This document shows positions 1 to 8,407 of a stretch of DNA of 64,000 bases, one piece after another. Position 1 is the stretch's first letter, and each line of letters begins with the position of its first letter. The DNA lies in NCBI GenBank assembly GCA_027486845.1, contig JAIXOL010000053.1:1-64000 (forward strand), written 5' to 3'. Under the pieces are notes generated by a model. It was not told where the DNA came from. It was given only the letters and a program-made list of their open reading frames with translations, and ran no database searches. The stretch comes from Cytophagaceae bacterium (GTDB lineage Bacteria > Bacteroidota > Bacteroidia > Cytophagales > Spirosomataceae). A program made the position numbers and the translations under genes.

Positions 1-166
1 AAACAGTAAATTGCGATTGTAAAATCTTTCATTTGAAAGGAAATTTAAGTTTGGAAACCAAAATTACCAGATTCTGAAGGATTTTACTTTTTTGATACTA
101 CGCAACTTACATTAAATATTTTATTGCAATTTTTGAGTGAGTTTTTGATATCAAATATAAAAACAT

Positions 167-886
167 TCATATTAAGCTGAATAAATCTTTGATGCCAATT
201 GTTTTGGTTTTTGTATATCCTTCGCCATGTTTCGCACCAATCATGTGTCCCATTTCCTGTGAACGTGCTTTTAAAAATTCTAAGAATTCGGGGCTTGTCA
301 AATAAGATTCTGGTTCGGTGCTATTTGGGTCATGAAACTGACTTTTATAAGCTCTAATTGATGCTTCTTTTAAATCCCAAAAACGAGATATGTCAACCAC
401 CAAATCAGGCTTTATGAATCTATCTTGGATATAATGGAAAAGTGCCTTCGGTCGCCAGGCATTTTGAGGTTTACCATCAAAATCAAATGTTTGAATCATT
501 CTCAAACCCGAATAAAAACAAGCATCAACTGCCAATGCTGCACCTTTGCCATGGTCAGGGTGGCGATCTTCGATGGCGTTGGCGAACACTATATCAGGTT
601 GATAACGACGAAGAGCCGCAATTAACTTCATCTGATGTTCTTCATCATTTTTAAAGAAACCATCTCTAAAACCAAGATTTTCTCTCGCTGATAGATGCAG
701 GATTTGAGAAGCTGCTGCCGATTCCGCAGCTCTGATTTCGGGTGTGCCACGAGTTCCCAGTTCTCCTCTTGTAAAATCTATGATGCCAACTTTCTTTCCT
801 TGTGCTATGGCTGAGGCAATTGTTCCTCCACACGACATTTCGGCATCGTCGGGGTGTGCCGCCATTACAACTAAGTCTAATTTCAT
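167..886 (-). CDS. bshB1: Bacillithiol biosynthesis deacetylase BshB1
   Basis: Predicted zinc-dependent deacetylase that removes the acetyl group from GlcNAc-malate in bacillithiol synthesis, acting in the cytoplasm. The 239-residue protein has the LmbE/PIG-L signature AHPDDAE at residues 10-16 (zinc ligands H11 and D14) and a second motif, HPDH, at 109-112 that supplies the third metal ligand. Length and N-terminus match BshB1 proteins of Bacteroidota. A terminator separates it from the M23 peptidase gene upstream on the same strand, so it is probably transcribed alone. The partner genes bshA and bshC are not in the window. The alternative is another LmbE-family amidase, which I consider less likely. 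Confidence 0.9.
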   Translation of the reverse strand: MKLDLVVMAAHPDDAEMSCGGTIASAIAQGKKVGIIDFTRGELGTRGTPEIRAAESAAASQILHLSARENLGFRDGFFKNDEEHQMKLIAALRRYQPDIVFANAIEDRHPDHGKGAALAVDACFYSGLRMIQTFDFDGKPQNAWRPKALFHYIQDRFIKPDLVVDISRFWDLKEASIRAYKSQFHDPNSTEPESYLTSPEFLEFLKARSQEMGHMIGAKHGEGYTKTKTIGIKDLFSLI

Positions 887-921
887 TTGTTACGTGATAT
901 TGTTGAAAGATATTTTAATAT

Positions 922-955
922 AAAAAAAAAGCGACTGAAAAAGTTTCACGTCGCT
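922..955 (-). terminator. Intrinsic terminator after the M23 peptidase gene
   Basis: Read on the minus strand, AGCGAC pairs with GTCGCT. The stem is extended by TGAA/TTCA after a one-base bulge, and a run of nine T follows. It lies just past the M23 peptidase stop codon and before bshB1. Confidence 0.75.
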
Positions 956-983
956 CATTTTCATGGTATTTTCTTTATTTTTT

Positions 984-2111
984 TTATTTCACACGAAGAC
1001 GATATCCAGTACGTAGTCGTGAAGAAGAACGAATTTTATTCAATTTGCAAATTATGGCAACTGTAGTCTTAAACTTGACCGCAATTTCACTAAGATTTTC
1101 TCCTGAGCGAACTCTGTACCAAACTTTTCTATTTATAGCAACAGGCTCATCATATTCAAAATCGCCTTTATTTGCTCCGCCTCTCAAATAATCGTAAACT
1201 CTTGAAGTCATCAAGAAATCTTGAGCAACAATGTTGATTTGACTTGGACTAAAATTAAAAATATTTCTTGGGTCAAATGGATTTCCTTCGTAGCGTGTTT
1301 CAAAATGAAGGTGTGGGCCTGAGCTACGTCCAGTACTTCCGCCTTTACCAATCTCATCACCAGCTTTTACGATTGTATTTGGCTCGAAATTGATTTTTGA
1401 TAAGTGGGCGTAAAGTGTCTCAAGTCCATTATAATGACGAATCACTACACATCTGCCATAAGCACCACGAGTACTTGCAACTCTAATAATTCCATCAAAA
1501 GCAGCATAAACGGGCTCGCCAGTTTCTAAGTCAAGGTCTTGTCCTGTATGCCAGCGTTTCCATCTCCATCCAAAAGGAGAATTAGTCACACCTTTGCTTA
1601 ATGGGCCAGCCCAGTGTCTTCCTTGAGAAATATCATATAACTGAATTGGAACTACATCGTCAAATTCTTTGGCATCAATGCCGTAAGGGTCAACCAAACC
1701 TGTATCCCAAACTGAGAAATAACTAGCAATTTTGACCATCTCGTCACTTCCAACAAATTGAGCTTCGTCTTCAATTTCTACAATCTGAATATTACCTTCA
1801 TCAATACTCGAAGTATCTTCATGAACTGCAGGGTTTAGTTCTTTGATAGGTTCTATTTTCACTGCGGGAGCAGATTCAACCGCTTTCTGAGTTTCAAATT
1901 CATTGACAAATCTTAGTTTTGGTTCTTCTTCAAAACTAAATTCATCATCTTCTTTTTTACCCTTATTGAAGTTTTTGTCTTTTGCGTTTGAGTCTTTCTG
2001 CTTAGAAGGGATATTGGGCTTATTCAACTTTAAACCTCGCTCACGTTGTTGAGCAATCACCGTGGTGGAAATTGCAATCGCTAAGATAATTGATAATATA
2101 GCCTTTTTCAT
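984..2111 (-). CDS. Secreted M23 peptidase with C-terminal LysM domain
   Basis: Predicted zinc endopeptidase acting on peptidoglycan in the periplasm. I chose the ATG at 2111 because it begins a clear signal peptide (MKKAILSIILAIAIS, cut near residue 20); an upstream in-frame ATG at 2144 would add eleven residues. After a charged low-complexity stretch (about 25-80), the LytM core lies at about 180-285, with ligands H188 and D192 and the HLH motif at 267-269. A LysM-like domain (about 330-375) ends the protein and should bind glycan. The metal-site residues are intact, so it should be active rather than a NlpD-type activator. Confidence 0.88.
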   Translation of the reverse strand: MKKAILSIILAIAISTTVIAQQRERGLKLNKPNIPSKQKDSNAKDKNFNKGKKEDDEFSFEEEPKLRFVNEFETQKAVESAPAVKIEPIKELNPAVHEDTSSIDEGNIQIVEIEDEAQFVGSDEMVKIASYFSVWDTGLVDPYGIDAKEFDDVVPIQLYDISQGRHWAGPLSKGVTNSPFGWRWKRWHTGQDLDLETGEPVYAAFDGIIRVASTRGAYGRCVVIRHYNGLETLYAHLSKINFEPNTIVKAGDEIGKGGSTGRSSGPHLHFETRYEGNPFDPRNIFNFSPSQINIVAQDFLMTSRVYDYLRGGANKGDFEYDEPVAINRKVWYRVRSGENLSEIAVKFKTTVAIICKLNKIRSSSRLRTGYRLRVK

Positions 2112-2212
2112 GTTTTTGTTGTTTTGGTTATAAAGCAACACCAAAATTGTTTATAACTGTATGCCAAAATAAATGGATACAGTCATCAACAAGTTTAAGT
2201 AAAAATATCTGA

Positions 2213-3154
2213 TTAATGCGAGCCTTGAGCAGCTAAATATCTCTCAGCGTCAAGGGCTGCCATACAGCCACTTCCAGCCGCTGTAACCGCCTGACGATAG
2301 ATTTTATCCTGAGCATCTCCACATGCAAAAACACCTTCGATGTTGGTTCGAGTGCTTCCTTTTTCAGTTTCGATGTAGCTAGCTTCATCAAGTGTGATAT
2401 AATCTGAAAATATTTGCGTATTTGGTTGGTGTCCAATTGCAACAAAGAAACCTGTTACATCAATCGTACTTTCTTCTTTTGTTACCGTATTTCTAAGTTT
2501 TGCTCCAGTTACACCATCTTCGCCTAATATTTCAAGAGTTTCAGTATTGAATAAAATTTCGATATTTGGTGTATTCTTAACACGGTTTTGCATGATAGTT
2601 GATGCACGGAATTCATCACGTCGAACCAACATATATACTTTCTTGCAAAGTTTTGACAAGTAGTGTGCTTCTTCGCAAGCTGTATCGCCAGCACCTACTA
2701 TTGCAACATCTTGTTTACGGAAAAAGAAGCCATCGCACACTGCACAAGCCGAAACCCCATAGCCATTTAGGCGTTGCTCTGACTCTAATCCTAGCCATTT
2801 TGCCGAAGCTCCAGTGGCAATAATTACAGTTTTCGCAGTAATTTCGATAGAATCATCTATTGTTACCTTGTGAGCACCTGGCGTTGAAAAATCAACTTTA
2901 GTGGCCATTCCATAACGATTATCAAGTCCAAAACGCTCTGCTTGTTTTCTGAATTCTTCCATCATTTCAGGGCCTTGAATACCTTCTGGATACCCTGGGA
3001 AATTTTCTACATCAGTAGTAATTGTCAATTGTCCGCCCGGTTGTCCACCTTGATACATCAATGGTTTTAGACCTGCACGTGCAGCATAAATAGCTGCTGT
3101 GTAACCCGCTGGGCCTGAACCCAAAATTAAAACATCTACTTGTTCTTGTGCCAT
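2213..3154 (-). CDS. trxB: Thioredoxin reductase
   Basis: FAD- and NADPH-dependent reductase of thioredoxin in the cytoplasm. Counting from the ATG at 3154, the FAD-binding GSGPAG is at residues 12-17, the redox-active CAVC at 137-140, and the NADPH-binding GAGDTA at 154-159. The C-terminal FAD motif, ending in a GVFACGD segment, is also present. The 313-residue length fits the low-molecular-weight TrxB family. I prefer this start over 3208 because GGAG lies about eight bases upstream and the protein then begins right before the Rossmann fold. The leader contains two short hairpins (see the repeat feature at 3168-3222). Confidence 0.95.
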   Translation of the reverse strand: MAQEQVDVLILGSGPAGYTAAIYAARAGLKPLMYQGGQPGGQLTITTDVENFPGYPEGIQGPEMMEEFRKQAERFGLDNRYGMATKVDFSTPGAHKVTIDDSIEITAKTVIIATGASAKWLGLESEQRLNGYGVSACAVCDGFFFRKQDVAIVGAGDTACEEAHYLSKLCKKVYMLVRRDEFRASTIMQNRVKNTPNIEILFNTETLEILGEDGVTGAKLRNTVTKEESTIDVTGFFVAIGHQPNTQIFSDYITLDEASYIETEKGSTRTNIEGVFACGDAQDKIYRQAVTAAGSGCMAALDAERYLAAQGSH

Positions 3155-3167
3155 ATAAACTCTCCGC

Positions 3168-3222
3168 CCCAAAAGGGGGACTTTATTTAATTGAAATGAT
3201 AAACCCAAAATGGGTTATTAAA
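3168..3222 (-). repeat. Two short inverted repeats in the trxB leader
   Basis: Upstream of trxB the minus strand carries AACCCA-TTT-TGGGTT and then CCCC-TTTT-GGGG, directly before the ribosome-binding region. A similar CCCAA/TTGGG palindrome precedes the LTA-synthase-like gene at 7795-7805. The role is unknown. Confidence 0.5.
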
Positions 3223-3286
3223 TTATTTATTATCTAACAAACCGATTGTGCTGTAAAGTTCGGCAAAAAAGCCCTAAACGCCAAGT

Positions 3287-5167
3287 TTACAAAATACTCA
3301 TTTCGATTCTTCTGTTGATTTGACGATTTTCTTCAGAAATATTTGGCACAATAGGTTTAGTCTTTCCATATCCTTTAACCTTTATATTTTGTCTATTTAT
3401 CTCTTTTTTTATAAGATAATCGGCAACTGATAAAGCTCTTTTCTCTGAAAGTATCTGATTTTCAGTATCTTTTCCTGTATCGTCGGTGTGTCCAGATATT
3501 TCTACCTGTAATGACGGATTTTGAACAAATAATAGTTGCAATTTATCGAGTTCTATAAAAGATTCAGGGCGAAGTTCAGCTTTTCCAGAATCGAAAAAGA
3601 TATTATTAAGTACTGTTTTTACATCTTTTTTGATTGGGTTTAGCAAAATATTAACGGTTTTTCCATCAGCTTCAGTTTTTTCTGAAAAATTAAAAGTTAG
3701 ACTTTTGAAAAAATAGTCTTTTTTATTGATAAAAAGTCCATACTGACTACCATTGGGCAAAACTGCTATATATTGTCCCGTGATGGTATCTGAAATTGTT
3801 TTTTCGATAACTTTATTGGTTTTCAAATCAATCAATTCAATTTCGGCTGAAATAGTTTTGTTAGTACTCGCATCTTGAACAATACCTTTTACAAAACTGG
3901 CACTTTTGAATTTATCGGATAGTTTTGTAGGTATGTCAAACTGAAAAAGTTTTATATCAGGTTTTACATCAGAAGAATAATAGCCTTTTGAGCCATCGGA
4001 AGAGATAAATAAAGCTACTTGATCCTCATGTGTATTGATTGGAAAACCCAAATTTTCGGGTTTTGAATAAACTCCAATTTTAGATTCGGTCATGAATAAA
4101 TCTAATCCACCCATTCCGAGGTGTCCATCCGATGCAAAGAATAATGAACGGCCATTGGCATGAATAAATGGTGAAATTTCATTATTGGCAGTGTTTATTA
4201 CATCGCCCATATTTATGGCTTTTGACCAAGTTTTATTTTCCTTTAATTCGCTGACCCACAAGTCTTTACGGCCATATCCTCCTTGTCGGTCTGAAGAAAA
4301 ATACAAAATCCTACCATCGTTGGACAAACTTGGTTGGGCTTCCCAAAATGAAGTATTTATACTACTTCCTAAATTTTCAGGTGCTGTCCATTCTTTTCCG
4401 ACTTTCTTTGAAATGTACAAATCGCAGCTTCCAAGACTATTTTTGCCATCGCAGCTTGTAAAAACCAAGGTTCGTCCATCCGCTGAAATACTACAAGTAC
4501 CTTCGTTAGCAGTTGTATTTATTTTATCGGAAATGCTTTTTGGAACTGACCAGTTGCCGTTGTTTAGTTGCGAGGTATAAAGGTTTTCATCTCCTCCTTT
4601 CGAAAATGCTGTAAAAATTAAAGTTTCATTATCTGCCGTTAAAACTGGAAAATATTGGTTTTCTTTAAAATTGATATTCTGACTCATTTCTGTGGCAATA
4701 ATTGTCAATGGGTATTTCTTTGCTTCTTCTCCAAACTTACACTGCTCTAGTTGGCGAGTAAGCTGCTTCATTACCGGACTGTTTTGTGGTGCATTTTTTA
4801 TAGAGAAACTCAAATATTCTTTGGCTTGAGCATAATCGCCTACTTCTATTAGTCTTGTGCCAATATAAGTATAAGCCTGCGTAAGAAGTGGGTCATTAGG
4901 ACGTAATTCTATGGCTTTTTTATAGAACTTTGTGGCATTCTCCTGATTTCGAGCTCCTTCATTGATTTGACCAAGTTTGAAATATGGGTCGGCAAAAGTA
5001 GCATCTTTTTCGATGGCTTTTTGTAGATTTTCAATTGCATCTACTTGTTTTCGTTCAGATATATTTTTTAATGCTTTTTCGTAAAACTCCTTGGCTTTTG
5101 GATTGGGGACTTGGGCAAATATATTAATGGATAAAGATAGGAGCAGAATTGTAAAGAATTTTATCAT
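3287..5167 (-). CDS. TPR, PD40-repeat and OmpA-domain outer-membrane protein
   Basis: Predicted cell-envelope protein that anchors to peptidoglycan. I chose the ATG at 5167 because it starts a signal peptide (MIKFFTILLLSLSINIFAQ). A tetratricopeptide region follows (about 20-140), then WD40-like PD40 repeats with recurring FxSDGR-type turns (about 165-420), a carboxypeptidase-like beta segment, and a C-terminal OmpA domain (about 515-626) containing ISGHTDDTG. This order is common in Bacteroidota and resembles the PorE/OmpA-family proteins linked to gliding and type IX secretion. No other secretion genes are nearby, so that link stays open. It is divergent from hemJ. Confidence 0.85.
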   Translation of the reverse strand: MIKFFTILLLSLSINIFAQVPNPKAKEFYEKALKNISERKQVDAIENLQKAIEKDATFADPYFKLGQINEGARNQENATKFYKKAIELRPNDPLLTQAYTYIGTRLIEVGDYAQAKEYLSFSIKNAPQNSPVMKQLTRQLEQCKFGEEAKKYPLTIIATEMSQNINFKENQYFPVLTADNETLIFTAFSKGGDENLYTSQLNNGNWSVPKSISDKINTTANEGTCSISADGRTLVFTSCDGKNSLGSCDLYISKKVGKEWTAPENLGSSINTSFWEAQPSLSNDGRILYFSSDRQGGYGRKDLWVSELKENKTWSKAINMGDVINTANNEISPFIHANGRSLFFASDGHLGMGGLDLFMTESKIGVYSKPENLGFPINTHEDQVALFISSDGSKGYYSSDVKPDIKLFQFDIPTKLSDKFKSASFVKGIVQDASTNKTISAEIELIDLKTNKVIEKTISDTITGQYIAVLPNGSQYGLFINKKDYFFKSLTFNFSEKTEADGKTVNILLNPIKKDVKTVLNNIFFDSGKAELRPESFIELDKLQLLFVQNPSLQVEISGHTDDTGKDTENQILSEKRALSVADYLIKKEINRQNIKVKGYGKTKPIVPNISEENRQINRRIEMSIL

Positions 5168-5217
5168 AAATTTTGACGTAAAAATATATTTTAAAACGTT
5201 CGACTGTATTTGATTGT

Positions 5218-5225
5218 TATCTTTG
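5218..5225 (+). promoter_or_regulatory. Possible -7 promoter box for hemJ
   Basis: TATCTTTG matches the Bacteroidota -7 consensus TAnnTTTG exactly and lies in the divergent intergenic region 107 bases before hemJ. I do not see a convincing -33 element, so the call is tentative. Confidence 0.35.
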
Positions 5226-5332
5226 CAGTCAATTAATTGAAAATTAAAAATTTTGAACACCTTTGAGAATATAATTCTTTTCGTAAAAAGGCATTCTATA
5301 TTATACATTTTACATTCTTAATTAAATAAAAT

Positions 5333-5866
5333 ATGCTTCATTTATATCTAAAATCGCTTCATATTATTGGATTTGTAGCTTGGTTTGCAGGTTTGTTTTA
5401 TTTAGTCAGAATGTTTGTTTATCATGCTGAGGCGGCCGATAAACCCGAGGCATTACGAGATGATTGGAAAAAACAGTATTCAGCTATGCAATGGCGAGTT
5501 TATAAGATAATTTGTAATCCAGCTATGATGATAACTTGGATTTGTGGAATTTTAATGCTCGTGAATACGCCTGCGTTTTTGGAACAAGGTTGGTTGCAAA
5601 CAAAATTAGCATTATTATTGCTTTTGACAGCCTATCACCTTTATTGTAAGGGAATTATAAGAAAACAGGAAGCCGATAAAAGCACTTATACTTCTTTCCA
5701 ATTTAGATTATTGAATGAGCTTCCGACACTATTTTTGGTAGCGATTGTGCTTTTAGCCGTTGTGAAAGATTTGCTCAACTTTGTGTTTTTATTCTTGGGT
5801 ATTTTAGCGTTTGGTTTTACTTTGTTTTTTTCAGCAAAAGCTTACAAAAAGTTTAGAGAACGATAA
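5333..5866 (+). CDS. hemJ: HemJ-type protoporphyrinogen IX oxidase / CopD-like membrane protein
   Basis: Predicted inner-membrane heme protein that oxidises protoporphyrinogen IX to protoporphyrin IX. The 177-residue sequence has about four membrane segments. The first contains H10 in a segment ending with LVRMFVYH (R26, H31), matching the conserved His/Arg pattern of the family. A second conserved segment, MQWRVYKIICNPAMM, lies near residue 55. Length and N-terminus agree with HemJ of Bacteroidota. It is monocistronic and converges on the sulfatase gene. Annotation as CopD-family protein would describe the same fold. Confidence 0.82.
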   Translation: MLHLYLKSLHIIGFVAWFAGLFYLVRMFVYHAEAADKPEALRDDWKKQYSAMQWRVYKIICNPAMMITWICGILMLVNTPAFLEQGWLQTKLALLLLLTAYHLYCKGIIRKQEADKSTYTSFQFRLLNELPTLFLVAIVLLAVVKDLLNFVFLFLGILAFGFTLFFSAKAYKKFRER

Positions 5867-5916
5867 TGATATAGCTAATAGTAAAAATTAAAAATTGTAT
5901 TTCAAATGTAATTATT

Positions 5917-7785
5917 CTACTTCATCCACGAATTTTCAATAAGTCCATTTCGATAATATTGAATGAAAGCTTTCAATTGATTTGATTGAAAAGCTTTTGT
6001 TGGTTTGTCGGTTTTTAAATCAAAGCATTTCGCTCTGCTATCAATATTCATTTCAATATATTTTTTTTGGGAAATAAATCTAAAAACACCCGAATTAAAT
6101 TGCATTGCAATCCCATCATTTTGTGCAAAAATTGACTCACCGAAAGGTAAAACTTGTTGTTGACTTATATTCAAAAAATCTAAAATACTTGGTAAAATAT
6201 CGGTATGTTGACAAATTTTTGTTAAATCTGTGATGCTTTTTAGTTGCGTAAGTGTCTGATTATTAGGGTGATATAAAATTAGTGGAACGCTATAAGCACC
6301 CGTAGGTGTAGCATATTTTTTTTCGGTATTAAATTGTGTATGGTCGGCCGTGATAACAAAAAGCGTATTTTTATACCAAGGCTGTTTGGACGCAGTTTCA
6401 AAGAAATGTTGTAAAGCCAAATCGGTGTAACCTAAACTTTCGTGAATTTCAGTTTTTCCTTTCGGAAATTTTCCTTTATATTGTTTAGGTATCGGGTAGG
6501 GGTGATGTGAACTTAATGTAAAAATACAACCCACAAAAGGCTTTCTTTCTTTCGTAAGTTCTGAAGCAAAATATTGGAGATAAGGTTCATCAAAAATCCC
6601 CCAGTTTTTATCGAAATCTGTTTCTTTCTTCTCTTTTGAATATTGATTCAGTCCGTAATATTTATCAAATCCTGCAAGTTGTGAAAAGCCTTCAAAACCC
6701 ATCGAACCATTTCTTGCTCCATGAAAAAAAGATGAAATGTAACCATATTTTTTTATGATACTTCCCAAACCTGCAAACTTATTCGATTGATAACTAGAAG
6801 TAATAAATGGTTCTTCAATCAATTGCGGGATTGAAGCGGTGATAGCAGGCATGGCAATGATAGATTCTCGGCCATTTGCAAAACAATTTTCCATGAAAAG
6901 GCTGTTTTTGGCCAAAGAATCCAAAAAAGGTGTGTAACCTTTATACGGATTTTTATAACCCATATATTCCTTTCCAAAACTTTCAAGAATGATAATCACA
7001 ACATTTTGTGGAGTTGAACTTGTCGAAAAATGCGAACTCCTATCTCGTTTAACTAGAAATTCAACTGTCTGATTATCAATAAAGTAATTGGTTTTTTCTG
7101 TGCCTTTCGCATCAATCGTAGTCAAAAAAGTAAAGGTTGAATTGAGCGTTAGATTGCCTAAATGATTGTCATGCTGCTCAAATGCTTGATTGATTCTGAG
7201 CGGTTTTTCTTGAAATCCCCCCCTAAAAATTAATATAGTAAAACCCATTCCAAGCAACCAAATAATGGATTTTATCATTATTTGACGACGGTTATTATTT
7301 AAAGAGATTATTGTAAAGTGGGTACTTTTTGGTGTAAATTTCACAAAAAGAAAACTTACAAAAATCCAAAGAGAAATCAAATGCCAATATGTGCTGAGTA
7401 AACTGAATGACTGAGCTAAAACATCTCCCATGATGCTAAAAACCTCAAAAATTGTTCTTCGGCCAATAAATTTATAATATTCAAAGTCAACAATATTGAT
7501 CCAAAACAAGACGATGTTCGGAATCCAATAAAGATAATTCAGAAAGCTTTGATAACTTTGTTTTTCTATGCACCTTAATGGTACTAAAGCGGCGAGTGTA
7601 TAAAGTACATTACTAATAAAAATGGCCGATAAGTCGAACTTTACGCCATATAAAAAAGCATAACTAATTTGTTGATTATCAGCAAATTGAAAAGATTTGA
7701 TATTAAAAACAAGAAATAGAAATCGGAGTAAGAAATAAAAGATAAGCAACCACACAATACGCTTCGACCACACGAGTAAATACAT
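5917..7785 (-). CDS. LTA synthase-like membrane sulfatase
   Basis: Membrane-anchored alkaline-phosphatase-superfamily enzyme, probably transferring phosphoglycerol or phosphoethanolamine groups onto envelope glycans. Roughly the first 190 residues contain about five membrane segments. The periplasmic catalytic domain (about 260-560) has ESFGKEYMG, the likely nucleophile region ANGRESIIAMPA, the SSHHPY segment, and the metal-binding ITADHT motif. The 622-residue length is typical of LTA synthase family proteins, which in Gram-negative Bacteroidota do not make lipoteichoic acid; the substrate is unknown. A CCCAAGTTGGG palindrome lies ten bases upstream of the start codon. Confidence 0.85.
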   Translation of the reverse strand: MYLLVWSKRIVWLLIFYFLLRFLFLVFNIKSFQFADNQQISYAFLYGVKFDLSAIFISNVLYTLAALVPLRCIEKQSYQSFLNYLYWIPNIVLFWINIVDFEYYKFIGRRTIFEVFSIMGDVLAQSFSLLSTYWHLISLWIFVSFLFVKFTPKSTHFTIISLNNNRRQIMIKSIIWLLGMGFTILIFRGGFQEKPLRINQAFEQHDNHLGNLTLNSTFTFLTTIDAKGTEKTNYFIDNQTVEFLVKRDRSSHFSTSSTPQNVVIIILESFGKEYMGYKNPYKGYTPFLDSLAKNSLFMENCFANGRESIIAMPAITASIPQLIEEPFITSSYQSNKFAGLGSIIKKYGYISSFFHGARNGSMGFEGFSQLAGFDKYYGLNQYSKEKKETDFDKNWGIFDEPYLQYFASELTKERKPFVGCIFTLSSHHPYPIPKQYKGKFPKGKTEIHESLGYTDLALQHFFETASKQPWYKNTLFVITADHTQFNTEKKYATPTGAYSVPLILYHPNNQTLTQLKSITDLTKICQHTDILPSILDFLNISQQQVLPFGESIFAQNDGIAMQFNSGVFRFISQKKYIEMNIDSRAKCFDLKTDKPTKAFQSNQLKAFIQYYRNGLIENSWMK

Positions 7786-7890
7786 AAGGAAAGTCCCAAG
7801 TTGGGTTAATTTATTATTAAATTTAGTGCAAAATTAATAAAATGTTGTGCGAATCAAACCTTGTTGAATTCAATTTCTTCGAATAAAATT

Positions 7891-8178
7891 ATGGATTTAA
7901 TTACTTTTAAAAGTACCCTCAAAGAAAAACAAGTTCCGAAAAACCTCCCAATTTTGGTTCAAGCTCTTTGGCACGATGGTAAAGGAGATTGGGAGTCTGC
8001 TCATAATATTGCCCAAACCAAAGAAGGAACATTGGCTTACGACCAACTTCATGCATATCTACATCGCAAAGAAGGCGATAAATTCAATGCCAATTATTGG
8101 TATCGTCGTTGTGGCGAATTAATGCCAAAAATCTCACTTGTAGAAGAATGGGAGGTGCTGGTCGAGCGATTCTTGTAA
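7891..8178 (+). CDS. Small conserved protein of unknown function
   Basis: I do not recognise a named family with a known role. The predicted product is 95 residues from the ATG at 7891; a TTG codon at 7861 would extend it by ten residues without adding conserved sequence. It is soluble and rich in aromatic and charged residues, with a WHDGKGDWESAHN segment and a second segment around YLHRKEGD. Both look like helical-repeat packing motifs. There is no signal peptide or membrane segment. It is divergent from the LTA-synthase-like gene and 229 bases upstream of the ABC-F gene. Confidence 0.65.
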   Translation: MDLITFKSTLKEKQVPKNLPILVQALWHDGKGDWESAHNIAQTKEGTLAYDQLHAYLHRKEGDKFNANYWYRRCGELMPKISLVEEWEVLVERFL

Positions 8179-8407
8179 ATTCTAATCGAACTAAACAAAC
8201 GAAATAAAGTTACGTTACACGAATAAAGTATTAAATTGCAAGAAATTAAAAGAATAAATATTCTATTAAGTATTTGTTGGTCGATATTTGAGCGTATTTT
8301 TTATAGAATTAAACTCTATAAATAACTTACTATTAGTTATCTAGAGAAAATGTTTTCTGATAACTGTTGATCGACAACTACTTTTGGATGATGTTTAGAA
8401 GAAATAT

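Noticed and set aside
1-166. Partial gene at the left edge
   Set aside because: The first 166 bases show no open frame with recognisable residues; they appear to be intergenic.
4185-4580. 131-residue plus-strand open frame inside the PD40/OmpA gene
   Set aside because: It lies wholly within a well-supported minus-strand gene with recognisable domains and has no family resemblance.
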